In this document: positions 34,300 through 46,089 of the stretch, one piece after another | How the letters are laid out: each line of letters begins with the position of its first letter | Numbering within the stretch: the first letter of the stretch is position 1 | Origin: Lamellibrachia columna | Lineage: Eukaryota; Annelida; Polychaeta; Sabellida; Siboglinidae | DNA: 64,000 nucleotides | Direction of reading: 5' to 3' | NCBI GenBank assembly: GCA_963662155.1 | Contig: OY759265.1 | Location: 39,934,405-39,998,404 of the forward strand | Notes under the pieces: model-generated | Databases searched by the model: none | Told to the model about the DNA's origin: nothing | Seen by the model: the letters and a program-made list of their open reading frames with translations, nothing else | Translations under genes and position numbers: made by a program

Positions 34300-35070
34300 A
34301 ATCTCTTGTGCATTTTTATTATGAAGAGTATCAGATTGAACAAATATTATTATAATTATTTGAAACACATTTTCAGTATACAATCTGTTACACAACTGGT
34401 AGAAAACATAAAAACAAGTTTTATTTAATTTAATAAATTTTGGAGTAACTTCCGGAAAAAATATTTTTGGCGACAAATACTGATGTAGCTTATGGGTACT
34501 TTGGTAATGTTTTCTACTAGTTGTGTAAAGAAGATTAAGCTGCATATAACACCAAATTCCTAACTTTGCTAGCATTATTACTTCCAGAGATATGATGCAT
34601 TTTTGATAAAACGTGATTAATTCTTGGAAGATGCATGCTTTACCCACAAATAAAAGTGATTTAGACGTATGTAATTGTTACTGAAGTGCACTTAATGAAT
34701 ACAATGCTCTAAAAATAGGTTGGAAACATTTTGAATAATAAAATTATATTTTTTTAATCCACCTGCCGAGTTTCCCCTTAGGCTGAATAAATAACTTATT
34801 ATTTTCAAATCACAAAAAGTGGTGCAACTATGAACCAGATATATTCATGATAACTAAGGTAGCTTTGATAATAAACATACTAAACTTTGACGGCTGATTT
34901 CTCAGTTTGAAAATTTCTACCCCATACATGTTTAGCGAAACGTAGCTTCGGCTAAAATCGAGATATCTGGTTGCTTGATGCATGTGAAAGCTGAGATGCT
35001 GCTCTTTTCAACGATTCTAATAACTTTACATGTTAAAATTTGGACATGTGACTCATTTTGTTAAGGTGGG
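34300..35070. other. Unassigned AT-rich intron sequence
   Basis: No exon, repeat family or RNA gene recognised. Confidence 0.4.
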
Positions 35071-35076
35071 TCATAC

Positions 35077-35231
<155 letters not shown>

Positions 35232-35238
35232 TATATAC

Positions 35239-35312
35239 CTGCTGCATTCCCAGAAGCATGGTTTTCTCTCTGTTGATCGCTGTGGTCAGTTTTCGCCTTG
35301 ATCGACCGCATT
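35239..35312 (-). CDS. Gene A: juxtamembrane cytoplasmic exon
   Basis: Acceptor TTTTAG|A, donor GCAG|GTATAT, 74 nt, phase 2 to 1. It encodes [14 protein letters not shown] then [11 protein letters not shown], directly after the membrane exon. The basic MRSIKAK start fits the positive-inside rule. It is about two-thirds identical to the gene C exon 20311-20384, with the same length and phases. A compound microsatellite begins seven bases beyond the donor. The exon links the membrane span to the tyrosine-motif tail. Confidence 0.78.
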
Positions 35313-35357
35313 CTAAAACACAAGCCACAAGGTCCTGATATTTAGCTAATCATTGCA

Positions 35358-35360
<3 letters not shown>

Positions 35361-35402
<42 letters not shown>
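35361..35402. repeat. (AT)n microsatellite
   Basis: About 21 AT units between the juxtamembrane and transmembrane exons of gene A. Confidence 0.95.
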
Positions 35403-35405
<3 letters not shown>

Positions 35406-35589
35406 TGCATAGTTCTCCTGGCATCTGGTAGACGATCCAGGCTAGTATGTCGTTGTTCTTGTTAACATGTATTAGCTTCAGTTAACCATCCGGCGGCTAT
35501 CATTCAGTATGTAATCAAACTTCTTTATATGTGCTGACGTTTCTCTTACCGAGAATGAACATTCGGCTGCCGAAAAGAAAGTGCGATGA

Positions 35590-35780
35590 ATTAGATTTAA
35601 AAAGATTTAGCAAGATTTCCATCCAAGGCAAATGGACACGGAAGCCATTGGCTTATAATAGGCTTATCGAGAGTCCAATTTGTTTATCTTTGTGTAACCC
35701 GCCTTCCTGAGATATGTGTCAACCTTGTCTTTAAACTTAATCACGCTGCTGGCAGTTACACAACCTGTAGATAATTTATA
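35590..35780 (-). mobile_element. CR1 3'-end fragment
   Basis: Reverse complement of the CR1 3' end (compare 2340-2500): GCAAGATTTCC, GGCAAATGGACACGGAAGCC, ATTGGCTTA, CTTATCGAGAGTCCAA, GTGTAACCCGCC and GATATGTGTCAA in order. A solo tail in a gene A intron, on the same strand as gene A. Confidence 0.75.
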
Positions 35781-35901
35781 GTTTTAGCGTCGACTTGGCT
35801 GCCCACTCTGCGAGCCAACACTACGGAACTTTAACATCATTATAAGATTATCTATGAAACGCCATCGTATAACAATCATGTGTGACTATCCATTGACTTA
35901 C

Positions 35902-36064
35902 CTGAACACAATTAACGTCACGACCGTCGCAACAAAGGCACCAAGTAGGAATGTTGCAACAGGCACGATAATCGACGTGCCTGTTCCCAGCCCAGCAGCC
36001 GTGGATACAGCACAATGGCACGATGTTTTGTCTGGTAGAGTAGTAGTCGTCAAACGAACCGTAC
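35902..36064 (-). CDS. Gene A: stalk and transmembrane exon
   Basis: Acceptor TATGCAG|GT, donor TTCAG|GTAAGT, 163 nt, phase 1 to 2. It encodes an extracellular stalk (TVRLTTTTLPDKTSCHCAVS, Thr-rich and likely O-glycosylated, with two Cys), then TAAGLGTGTSIIV and the hydrophobic span PVATFLLGAFVATVVTLIVF. This is a single-pass type I topology: lectin/EGF/FN3 modules outside, tyrosine motifs inside. The span is nearly identical to gene C (19847-19927), which lacks the stalk. Confidence 0.8.
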
Positions 36065-36069
36065 CTGCA

Positions 36070-36500
36070 TAACATGCATCTTGGGAAATCTTGAGGAGAA
36101 CACGGAATTGAATTTGGTGGATTGGATATTTGTCTAAAGCGTGGAATATTGATCGGATAAGTATTATTATTACGTGTATATTAAACATAAACTTACAAGA
36201 ATCTTTGTTTAGGCAATAGTTGCTGTTAAAATTAGTTGTAAGAGTAATTTAAGGTAGTTTATATCGTAGATCTCCGAAGACTCGGTAGCGCGAGCAATAA
36301 TTAAGGTTCGTTGTGGTCAGTTGATTGGGTACATAATACGAGACATAACATTATTGTAAATAATTTAGTAAGGCAGTTGCAAGGTTGTAGTTGTAAATTT
36401 AATTTAAGATATAAGTAAAATAGCATAAAGTGTGTATTACAACACAAAAACAGTCTTTATTAAGACTACCTAGTATAAATTGATTACAAACGGATTATAA
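36070..36500. other. Intron sequence or CR1 leader
   Basis: No exon. The upstream boundary of CR1 copy 2 is probably within this stretch but no target-site duplication could be defined. Confidence 0.35.
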
Positions 36501-36523
36501 ACAAATATAATTTGAATTTCTAA

Positions 36524-36667
36524 CATGGCGCCGTGCAAACGCCAAGTAAAGGCGAAGCGTAATTTGACTTGCTCTTGCTGCAACAGCTGGATAGACTTTG
36601 CAAAGTCCGGGTGTGCAAATTCGTGGGCAGAGGTGCAGGTAGATTATTTTCATTTCGTGTGTAGGGG
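36524..36667 (+). pseudogene. CR1 ORF1 N-terminal zinc-finger-like piece
   Basis: ATG at 36524 opens 47 codons: MAPCKRQVKAKRNLTC, then SCCNSWIDFAKSGC and a final FHFVC. Paired cysteines plus W-I-x-F are like the zinc-finger start of CR1/L2 ORF1 proteins. A TGA ends it, and the downstream acidic frame is offset by one base, so ORF1 is split here. Confidence 0.5.
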
Positions 36668-36690
36668 GTGAAATATCTTCAGGAGCAGGT

Positions 36691-36940
36691 AAATGGGTTA
36701 AGGCATATTATTTTGATGATGGGCAGGATGAGAAAGAAGAGAGCAGAGGTGGTGAGAATGATGAGAGCAGAGGCGGTGAGACCGAGGAGAGCAGAGGCGG
36801 TGAGAACGAGGAGAGCAGAGGTGGTGAGAACAAGGAGAGCAGTGGCAATGTGAGGGAGAAAGCTGGTAAGAAGAAGAAAAATGGAAAAAGGAAGAATGTG
36901 CAACAAAAGGAAGATAAACGAGTGAGTGAAGAGGGATTGT
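36691..36940 (+). repeat. Acidic heptad repeat inside CR1 ORF1
   Basis: A 21-bp unit, about five tandem copies between 36733 and 36850, encodes ESRGGEN-type heptads (DESRGGEN, DESRGGET, EESRGGEN ...) and then a lysine-rich stretch (KAGKKKKNGKRKN). The frame ends at a TAA near 36940. Because the unit is a multiple of three, copy number can vary without breaking frame. Confidence 0.7.
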
Positions 36941-36990
36941 AAGGTGGCAGGATAATCGAGGATAACAAGAGCAGAGAAAAGGAGAAGACT

Positions 36991-37698
36991 ATGGATCAGA
37001 AGAAGAAAGATGACAGGAGGCAGAGTATGCAACAAAAGATAGGTAAGCGGGTGAGTGGAGAGGGATTGCCAGGTGGTAAGACAGTAAAGATTGATGATAG
37101 AAGAGAAAGGGGGCATAGTGTGCGACAGGAAAGGAGCTTTGCTGATGTAGTATCACAAGGGAAGGCGAGGAAAGCCCGGGTATTTATGGGGGATTCCATC
37201 ATTAGGAAAGTGGACAAAATTGTAAACAGAGGAAATGACATAACATTATGCCTACCAGGGGCAAAAATAGACGATATAGCAGAGAAGGCAGGACAAGTCA
37301 TGGGTGGTGGCACAGGAGGTGCTGTTCTCGTGCATGCGGGAACGAACAGTGCCGAGAAGGATGGAACGTCAGCCATCGTAGGTAAGTACAGGAGGTTGAT
37401 CAAGACACTTAAAGAGGCACGAGTTGGACAGATTGTATTGTCGGGGATATTACCAATAATGGGAGGCAGGGGAGAGTAATATAGGAACTGTAGGAGGATG
37501 GCGATCAACACGCAAGTACAGAAGATATGTATGGAGGAGGGAGTAGGCTTCGTAGACATGTGGTTAAACTTTGTTGGAAGATATGACTTTTTCATGAGAG
37601 ATGGATTTCATCTGAGAGGGAAGGGTGCTGCAGTTCTTGGGTGTGAGTTTGTAAGAGTTGTCGACGAGGGCACTGGTACCATAAATTATTTATACTAG
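36991..37698 (+). pseudogene. CR1 ORF1 SGNH-type esterase domain
   Basis: 36991-37479 is open for 162 codons. A basic leader (SFADVVSQGKARKARVF) is followed by MGDSIIRKV (block I, catalytic Ser), a glycine-rich middle and VLVHAGTNSAEKDG (block III type). A single TAA at 37477 interrupts. The same frame then resumes to 37698 with INTQVQKICMEEG and RDGFHLRGKGAAVLG, giving the block V Asp-x-x-His pair (DGFHL). This esterase-like ORF1 domain is known from some CR1/L2 LINEs. All three catalytic blocks survive but the stop makes it a pseudogene. Confidence 0.78.
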
Positions 37699-37794
37699 AT
37701 GCGCAGGGGGAACTGACAGAGAAAATTCAAAGGAGTACTACTACAAATACACATCCAAAGAAATGTTCACCAATAATTTCAGACAATGAACTTA

Positions 37795-38503
37795 AATGTG
37801 TATGCTTAAATGTCAGGAGCATAGTAAATAAAAAAGTGAGTTAGACATTATGGTAGCAGATATTGACCCTCATGTAATAGGCATCACATAATCATGGGCA
37901 AATATAGATATAGTAGATGCTGAGTTAGCACTGACAGGCTATTCAATGTTTAGGAAGGATAGACGAGAAAGAAGGGGAGGTGGAGTAATTATATATATAT
38001 ATATTAAAGAATCTATCCAAGCATATGAAATAACACTGAAAAGTGAAGCAGATTGTGAGGAAGCAATTTGGTGTAACATAGTTACCAGGAACTTAACATT
38101 AATAATAGGAGTAGTTTATCGTAGTCCCAACATAGGACAAGAGGAAGATGTAAAATTACAAAAGGTGATAAGGGAGGTGAGCAAGGGGGAATGTGTTATA
38201 ATGGGTGATTTTAACTATGGCCATATACAATGGGAATCATTAGAGAGTGCTGGAGGTGACGACCATCAATTTCTACTTCTAACACAGGATTGCTTCCTTA
38301 CTCAACGTGTCTTGGAACCAACCAGAGGTGGGAATGTGTTAGATTTAATGTTGTCTTCTCAAAATGAATTAGTTGACAATGTTAAAATACACGAACCTTT
38401 GGGTTCAAGTGATCATAACCAAATCCATTTTAATATAAAAGTAAAAACAGGGAATACATATAAAAAAACAATGGAGAAAGAACTTCAACAAAGGCAAATA
38501 TAA
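37795..38503 (+). pseudogene. CR1 ORF2 endonuclease domain, copy 2
   Basis: The start CVCLNVRSIVNKK (about 37797) is separated by a frame slip and a stop (ITxSW, TAA at about 37889) from the open part 37946-38503. The open part has GGGVIIY, an expanded YIYIK caused by a short TA repeat, YRSPN, MGDFN, RVLEPTRGGNVLDLMLSS and SSDHNQ. The catalytic Asp/Asn and His survive. It is about 85% like copy 1. Confidence 0.85.
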
Positions 38504-38507
38504 AGAG

Positions 38508-40240
38508 ATGAGAACATATCTAGCAAATATAGATTGGAATAACTTGCTGAAGAACAAGACAGCACCAGAATGCTGGACTTGTTTGAAATATGAGATTGAG
38601 GGCATTATTAAGATTTTTTTTCCATTAAGAAAACAATGGAAAAGGTCCAGGAAGAAACACCTGCAAAAGAGGCTATTAGAACAATTGCTCACAAACAGAT
38701 GCTGTGGAGGGTATATAAACACACTGGAAATGTAGAAGACTACACAAACTACAAAGAGGCACTTAACCTAGCTACAACTGAAATTAGAAAATCTAAAAGA
38801 ATCTTTGAAAAAAAATTGGAAGGTAATATAAAAAATGACAGCAAGAGTTTCTATGCTTATGTAAGGAGTAAACAGAAAGTTCGAGATAAGGTCGGACCAC
38901 TGGAAAACAACAGTGAAAACATAATTTAAGACGGGTTTCAAATGGCAGAGGTATTTCAGCTCAGTTTTTACCACATAAGATATCAGCTCACTTCCAGTTC
39001 CATTTATTAAATTTCAGGGCAATAAATTAGAACATTTAGGGCAGTTAGTTGTAACTCCTGAAATGATAGCAAAGAAAATTAAGGAGATGAAAGATAATAA
39101 ATCACCGGGAGTTGATGGGATACCACCAAAACTACTTAAGGAAATTGTTGAGCAAATTAGTACACCACTAGCAAAAGTGTTTAACTTGTCACTAGAAGAA
39201 GGAATAGTTCCTTCGGAATGGAAAGAAGCAAACATTACACCGCTATTTAAGAAAGGATCGAGGAACAAACCAGAAAATTACAGACCAGTGAGTTTAACAT
39301 CAGTTATAGGTAAATTACTCGAAACATTACTTAGAGACCACATGGTGGATTTCTTGTAAAACGTAAATTAATAAATACATCTCAACATGGGTTCCTAAAA
39401 GCAAGGTCATGTCTAACCAATCTCTTATGTTTTTTGGAAGAAATTACAAAGTGGGTAGATGACGGGTCACCAGTGGATGTTGTATATTTAAATTTTTAGA
39501 AAGCTTTCGATAAAGTGCCACATAATTTTTTTTACTTCAACTAAAAGCCCATGGTATAGGCAATGATGTAATCAACTGGATAGAAAAGTGGCTTACACAC
39601 AGAAGACAGAGAGTAATAGTAGATGGTAAGATTTCAAACTGGAAATCTGTTCTGAGTGGGACACCACAGGGATCAGTAATAGGCCCTATATTGTTTTTAA
39701 TATAATATTATACATTATTTGGAAGATGACATATCTAGCAAAGTACTGAAATTTGCAGATGACACAAACGTATTCAGAAAGGTTACTAATGATACATATA
39801 AAAAAAGTTTAAAGGATGACCCAGATAAATTAGTTAAATGGACAGAAAAATGGAAAATGCTATTCAATTTTGGGAAGTGTAAATGCATACACATAGGACA
39901 TGGAAACATGGACGAAGAATATAAAATGGGGGATGCTGTACTAGTTAGAACCACACAAGAAAAGGACTTAGGTGTAACATTTAGTGCTGACATGAAAGTT
40001 TCAGAGCATTGTGGGATTGCTGCTTTGAAAGTAAACCAAATGCTACGGCTAATTAGGAGAACTATAACATATAAGTAGAAACAGCTAATTGTACCCCTGT
40101 ACAAAGCAATAGTTAGACCACATTTGGAATATTGTATTCAAGCATGGAGGCCATATCGTAAGAAGGACATAGACAAGCTAGAAAGAATACAAAGAAGAGC
40201 AACTAAAATGATTCCAGAATTGAGAGACCTTAGTTATGAA
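38508..40240 (+). pseudogene. CR1 ORF2 linker and reverse transcriptase, copy 2
   Basis: Linker: TYLANIDWNNLL (38508) then YTNYKEALNLATTE and KSFYAYVRSKQKVR (to 38929). The RT core 39063-39359 has KSPGVDGIPPKLL, ITPLFKKGSRNKPENYRPVS and a stop near 39357. The thumb side 39719-40078 has FADDTNVFRK and FNFGKCKCIHIG. After one stop come IVPLYKAIVRPHLEYCIQ and ERIQRRATKMIPELRDLSYE, cut at about 40242. At least four breaks. The catalytic FADD is intact, unlike copy 1. Confidence 0.86.
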
Positions 40241-40242
40241 AG

Positions 40243-40512
40243 TTGCTTATTGTTTATGTTTATGTTACATTTTATGTATTTTCTGCTTTAAGGACGAAAA
40301 TGGTAAAATGAATGCGCATTATTTAAATATATTAAAAAATGTTGTTAAGAAATGATCTGCTTTGTTGTTTATATATGAACGTGTCTTTGAAATGCTTAAT
40401 GCCTAATAACGACTCGTGGAAGGTAACAAAAATACATAATTTAATCTTAAATAAACGATTATCGTATTTGTTGCTCTGTTATATGCGCGTTGATGACTGG
40501 ACAGTATTATAG
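40243..40512. repeat. 270-bp direct repeat, copy 1
   Basis: It matches 42716-42981 at about 90%, for example CTTTAAGGACGAAAATGGTA, AATGCTTAATGCCTAATAAC, GACTCGTGGAAGGTAACAAA and ATAAACGATT. It begins exactly where CR1 copy 2 is cut. No coding sense. Confidence 0.9.
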
Positions 40513-41035
40513 TTGTTATCGCTGGAGAAATGAATTACGTTGTCTTAATCGATGTTTCGCGCCGATAATGGCTCATTCTCTAAGATCGTGTTGATAATAA
40601 TTGATCTTACAGCAAGAAAGGTGGAAAACATAGTAGGAAGACGTAGGAAACACCATTTATAAATCTTTGAACACTTTCATTGTTGTTGAATCGTGTGTTA
40701 CCAGTGCTAATCCACAGGTCGAGTTAATAAATAACCTGTAGTAATAATAGTAAGTAGTTGTCTTTCACCAAAGTTGTTGAATACCCCACAGGCGGAAATG
40801 CCTAATAAGCAAGAAGAGGACCTGTAAGAACGTGTAAGAATGTTCGAATACATATGCTGTACAATTTCTTACGTACTTCCATGTAGCAGAAAAAAACGAT
40901 ATACCCCTATGCAGTAAAATACTACTTGGAGAGCTTTCACATGTTACTGTGTATTACATTCATAAACAATCTAATGCAGGCAAACTCACAAACACGCACG
41001 CTTGTTCGCGTGCATTCACGAATACACCCATATAT

Positions 41036-41200
<165 letters not shown>

Positions 41201-41218
41201 TTAGGATCCATAACGTAC

Positions 41219-41352
41219 GTGTCGTGAGATCTGCGACGAAAGTCTTGCTGGTGGAACTGATGTTCTCGTTGTTGATTGCGGTAACGTTCACTTCGTACAA
41301 TTCGTACGACAGCACGTCGATGGTCAACCGCGTTTGGTCACTCCAAGAGCTA
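41219..41352 (-). CDS. Gene A: second FN3 domain, 3' half
   Basis: The frame reads SWSDQTRLTIDVLSYELYEV then NVTAINNENISSTSKTFVAD and LTT before donor ACAC|GTACGT, phase 1. L..L..YEVNVTAIN is the E-F strand signature of an FN3 domain. The 5' boundary is uncertain: candidate acceptors near 41353 do not continue the phase-0 end of exon 41672. Reading from an acceptor at about 41390 in phase 0 hits a TGA. Either a middle exon is missing from my reading or the domain carries a frameshift. Confidence 0.6.
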
Positions 41353-41671
41353 CTATTTCATCACAACCACTGCCATTTATCGCCTGTAATACAAACGACA
41401 CAAATGGGTTTGGCGGTTTGCAAGTAGGATTTATGTATACATGTATACATATAGTATCACAAATACGTATATCACGTGCAAGAACGAGATAATGCACACT
41501 CACAAAGAAATATACGCACTATGGCACATACACTCACACGTTGCCACACAAAGACACAGACGTAAACGGACGTGTAAAGTAGCCGTATAACTATGGAAAT
41601 AAAGACCATCTCACTAACATCTTATTAATGGTTCGATTAGAACCAAATTAGTCTTAAAAGAAATCACTGAC

Positions 41672-41754
41672 CTTCCATGTGACAACCATGCTGACATTCG
41701 CGGCCCCCATCGACGTTAACTTTGTGGCTTCCTCAATGATAGGTGTGTCCGGAG
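41672..41754 (-). CDS. Gene A: second FN3 domain, 5' part
   Basis: Acceptor TTACAG|CT, donor GAAG|GTCAGT, 83 nt, phase 1 to 0. It encodes APDTPIIEEATKLT then SMGAANVSMVVTWK. A proline-rich start followed by V.V.W is the A-B strand start of FN3. The phase-1 entry matches the other modules. It should pair with the E-G strand exon at 41219-41352; strands C-D are not accounted for. Confidence 0.62.
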
Positions 41755-41759
41755 CTGTA

Positions 41760-42365
41760 AACAAACGTTATATTGATCATACAACGTCCGCTAGATTACA
41801 TGGCAGCTTTAATATCAGATTTCACTATAATATGATAAATTAATTTGATGCACATTTTGACTTATAGCCACATATTGCCAATGTGGATTTGGCACTTAAT
41901 GTATTAATAAAAGATAGATCGGCAAGGATAATGAAGTCCCTATATGACTCAATGGTTCGATAGTGCTGGAATACATCGCCAATTTGGAACTCTTTCTATC
42001 AAAAGGATATAAATTAATTAGAGAAAGTTCATAAGAGTTCAAACTCTGCATAATACCTATCAAATTATTTCCTTTCCAACAAAGACATTTTGAGGTTCTG
42101 TGATATATATATAAATATATCAGTGGCCTAAAGAGGAATAACCCATAATGTATTTATTAATGTTGCAACAATCCGAGGGGTTACAGCTTAAAGCTAAAGA
42201 AGGCGTATTATGTAAGCATTTCTTCACAAATCGTGTCATCTATTGTTGGAACAAACTTCTTGAAGAAGTCGTGTAAGCACCTATTTTGAACACCTTCATG
42301 AAGAAATTGAGGCAACGACTGAAAGAGACTATGTAACCAAGAATACCAAGTAAGTAACTGAAAGT
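41760..42365. other. Intron between two FN3 domains
   Basis: No exon or known repeat seen. Confidence 0.45.
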
Positions 42366-42369
42366 GTAC

Positions 42370-42699
42370 CTATGCAACTAGTTTTGAAAGTAGCGACGCC
42401 CGTGGCTGTTTCTCCGTTGAATTTCTCCCCATATTGGCGATAAAATTCAACCTTGACTGAATAATGCGTGTTGAACACGAGTCCAGCAATCGGTGACTGG
42501 AACCGATTACTCCCAACGTCTTGCGATATTTTCGCGATTTTCTTCCATGCCTCCTCTTCGGCTTGAATCCACACGACGTAATAGTAGTGGGCCTCCAGAC
42601 CAGGCGGGACGTCATTAGCTTTGGGCCAACTCACTACAGCGGACGAACTGTTAATGGCGTCAACATTTGGCTTTCGTGCGTCTTCGAAGTGTGGGATCG
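42370..42699 (-). CDS. Gene A: FN3 domain exon
   Basis: Acceptor CACCAG|CG at 42700, donor ATAG|GTACAC, 330 nt, phase 1-1, so the whole module sits in one exon. It encodes IPHFEDARKPNVDAI, SSSAVVSWPKANDVPPGLEA (W of strand B, Pro), HYYYVVWIQAEEEAWKKIA (strands C/C'), FQSPIAGLVFNTHYSVKVEF (L and Y of strands E/F) and ETATGVATFKTS (strand G). This is a classical fibronectin type III fold, extracellular, following the EGF modules. A 270-bp repeated sequence lies immediately upstream of its acceptor. Confidence 0.88.
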
Positions 42700-42715
42700 C
42701 TGGTGGAATAGAGAC

Positions 42716-42981
42716 AATGTATTATTTATGTTTATACATTTTAGGTATTTTGTGCTTTAAGGACGAAAATGGTAAAATGAATGCTCATTATTTAAATATA
42801 TTCAAAAATGTTGTTAAGAAATCATCTGCTTTGTTGTTTATATAGGGACGTGTCTTTGAAATGCTTAATGCCTAATAACGACTCGTGGAAGGTAACAAAA
42901 GTACATGATTTAATCTTAAATAAACGATTCTCGTATTTTTTGCTCTCTTATTTGACCGTCGTTGACTCTACAGTATTATAG
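42716..42981. repeat. 270-bp direct repeat, copy 2
   Basis: Partner of 40243-40512. It ends about 17 bases from the FN3 acceptor, in the intron between EGF and FN3 exons. Confidence 0.9.
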
Positions 42982-43075
42982 TATCATATATGCTTACTTT
43001 TACAGTACAATTCAATACAATTAATAATTTACGCAACTTCATCATGATTGTGCCAGCGAGGTGCATTGTACTTAC

Positions 43076-43219
43076 GAATGTATGTTTTGCAAACATCCGA
43101 AATGTACCAATCTTCGCAGCCGTTGGTACAGATTCCATTCTCAATATCGCATGCTGAATTGTTATTGCAGTGGCCGCAATCGAACTGACAGTTTATCCCA
43201 TACGTTCTTCCCTCGCAGG
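43076..43219 (-). CDS. Gene A: EGF-like exon (48 aa)
   Basis: Acceptor TTTGCAG|CC, donor ATTC|GTAAGT, 144 nt, phase 1-1. It encodes CEGRTYGINCQFDCGHC, NNNSACDIENGICTNGC and EDWYISDVCKTYI. Eight cysteines in scavenger-receptor/MEGF-type EGF spacing with the characteristic YG.NC..DCGHC. It lies between the short EGF exon (43954) and FN3 (42699). Its gene C twin is at 16335-16478. Confidence 0.87.
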
Positions 43220-43279
43220 CTGCAAATAAACACATTACAGTGGATTGCGCTTAACAGAATCACTTCAGGCAAGACCAAT

Positions 43280-43860
43280 TTTATTACGTTAAGCGGCTGA
43301 ATCTCTCGACATTAATATTGTAAGTCGAAATAAAATGAATTATATCAAACAAAGGCATATACATAATATGACATTATATTCAAATTTGGATTAAGTAACT
43401 GAATTTCTGGGAAACAATGGACTCCGAATTATGTGGAAGTGAATGTACGTCTAACAATATGGTTTCATAGTACTACAGTTTTAATTACCATATCGAAACA
43501 TTTGTATTACCTTAAGACACTGTTGTATCTCTTTCAGTACGATTAATTAATTTATTGATCGTTTATTTACAAGTATTAAAAACATCCCATGGGTACAACA
43601 CGGACATACATACAGATATGCAGATGTACATAGCAACATGATAATGAACACAGTACAAGATACAATATTGTATTTTACACTTCAATGTATCGGTTTATCT
43701 GATTCTACTAAGCGGCAGATATGATTACGTTAAGCGGCATATTTTAACACAAATAGTAAACGATTCAGTCCCAGCCGTTTTGATCTTACTAAACGGCTGA
43801 TTGTGTTATCCGTGATTATGTTACGCGGAATCCACGGTACCGTTAATGTAACTGTTAACA
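43280..43860. repeat. Scattered short motif in a gene A intron
   Basis: TTACGTTAAGCGGC or close variants occur at about 43285, 43690, 43725, 43790 and 43815 in both tandem and spaced form. No exon. The cause of the repetition is unclear. Confidence 0.4.
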
Positions 43861-43953
43861 CTATTACAACAAGTGCATCACAATTATTGAAATTTTCCGG
43901 TATAATGAAATATATTTTACATTACATTATATATTTTATATTTATCCACCCAC

Positions 43954-44046
43954 GTTTCTTGCAGTCCGGTTGTTGTCTGCCTGGAGCGCATTCGTCACAA
44001 CCGATGACGTCATTGCATGTAGAACGACAATAATTATTCTGACAAT
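43954..44046 (-). CDS. Gene A: short EGF-like exon (31 aa)
   Basis: Acceptor TTCACAG|AT, donor AAAC|GTGGGT, 93 nt, phase 1-1. It encodes CQNNYCRSTCNDVIGC then DECAPGRQQPDCKK. Six cysteines in half-EGF/laminin-EGF spacing. It follows the lectin exons in transcript order. The gene C copy at 15696 has lost one cysteine to a stop. Confidence 0.82.
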
Positions 44047-44049
44047 CTG

Positions 44050-44410
44050 TGAAACAAAAATTGTGATAATCATTTACGTTACACTTCAACAATAAACACC
44101 AACAGCAGGAGTCAAGGAAATATGTCAGACACAAAGCTAGGAAATAAAAATAGCCGAGAAAAACGTGTTAAAATTCAATAGTGTACAACTACCACCACGG
44201 CGCAAACCACTGTTTATTCAAGACTGAAGGATGCCAACAACTACTAGGAGGATAATAACAACGGGGAAGATGATGACGAATGATGTCCACACAATTTAAT
44301 GTGGTGAAACTGGTGATTGCTTCTTGCTACCAATTCCAAGAGGGAAATCACCTACAATTCTTACATTTGATGTAACTGGCTAAGTTTCAAATGCGTTGTC
44401 TGCAAGGTGG
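44050..44410. other. Intron, nothing recognised
   Basis: No exon or repeat family seen. Confidence 0.4.
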
Positions 44411-44411
44411 T

Positions 44412-44470
44412 GAAGTGTAAAACGCTTTGAGCGGTCCTGCTGAGGACTGGATACCGCTCTATAAGAACTT
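44412..44470 (+). mobile_element. SINE/LINE 3'-tail fragment
   Basis: TGAAGTGTAAAACGCTTTGA ... ATACCGCTCTATAAGAACTT. Second copy of the tail at 27601. Confidence 0.6.
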
Positions 44471-44686
44471 GTATTTACTTTTCTTCTTTGATAAATGTAG
44501 TTGTGGTATGAACGCTAACATATGTATTATCACTGCGTCGGTGATAACACACATAAAACGTATTATTGTGTCTGAATGTCATCCACTCAGAGAGCAGAAC
44601 ATACAATTGTACTCCATAATAAAATAAATATGCATATTATCGTATACGCATTAAGCTCATCGACCAAACACATGAATTCCACTCAC

Positions 44687-44902
44687 CGACAAATAAGTGA
44701 CCAATCACCACCACCTCACATAAACCAGCTAAATGTGGCTGGGTACCTCCGTCCCGCCTGAATAGGAGATAACGACCGATCGCTGTACAAGTCTCTTCGA
44801 CTGATCCCGAAGCTGCAACACTGCCTTTATGACTGGCGCACTGAGTATACTTGTCTCGAATGTTGCCAACACTTAATGTGAAGCTATCAAGTCGCACTGC
44901 GC
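44687..44902 (-). CDS. Gene A: FTP lectin domain, second half
   Basis: Acceptor TTTCAG|GC, donor GTCG|GTGAGT, 216 nt, phase 1-1. It encodes AVRLDSFTLSVGNIRDKY, TQCASHKGSVAASGS, VEETCTAIGRYLLFRRDGG and LAGLCEVVVIGH. RL..F.L.VGN, C..(A)IGRYL and L.LCEV.V.G are the second-half signature of fucolectin/tachylectin-4/pentraxin-1 (F5/8 type C-like) domains, which bind fucose or related sugars with Ca2+. It joins the first half (48037-48258) with matching phase, giving NRKDAGGAVRL. The CC pair common before RL in eel-type fucolectins is absent. Confidence 0.85.
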
Positions 44903-44951
44903 CTGAAATTACGCATAATCATAACACAAACAAACATTAATTGTGAGTGCA

Positions 44952-45720
<769 letters not shown>

Positions 45721-46089
45721 GGGTGTGTATAAAATATAGGCATAAACAAAAATCAGCGTCGGAATTAAAAACATAATTAGATAATTGTGCTGCTGCAAAT
45801 AATAGTACCTTAAAATAAATATATCCATAAGCTATGGCATCAATCTGAAACATCGATGATAATGATGAAAATGAAAACCGCATTATGTGATAATATATAA
45901 CTTGCCACACAAATGCAATATATCGAAACATACTGAACCGATTTTTATAAAATATCACAGGTACAATGGTATAATGTGTGTTATGTACGCGACCACTTCC
46001 TCTCAAAGGGATTGCTGTGAAATTTTAACACAGTTGTTTTCCCATCAAACCTCGCATCTTAGCCCATATATATGCATAACATAATACGT

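Larger units (their letters stand above)
36500..40242 (+). mobile_element. CR1-type LINE, copy 2, nearly full length
   Basis: The most complete element here, antisense in the gene A intron between the split FN3 domain and the transmembrane exon. Order: ORF1 zinc-finger start (36524), acidic repeat, lysine-rich stretch, SGNH esterase (37186-37698), ORF2 endonuclease (37795-38503), linker (38508-38929), RT (39000-40240). The catalytic RT motif FADD is intact, but several stops and frameshifts make it inactive. It ends abruptly at about 40242 within the C-terminal coding region, with no 3' UTR, directly against a sequence repeated at 42.7 kb. Confidence 0.9.
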
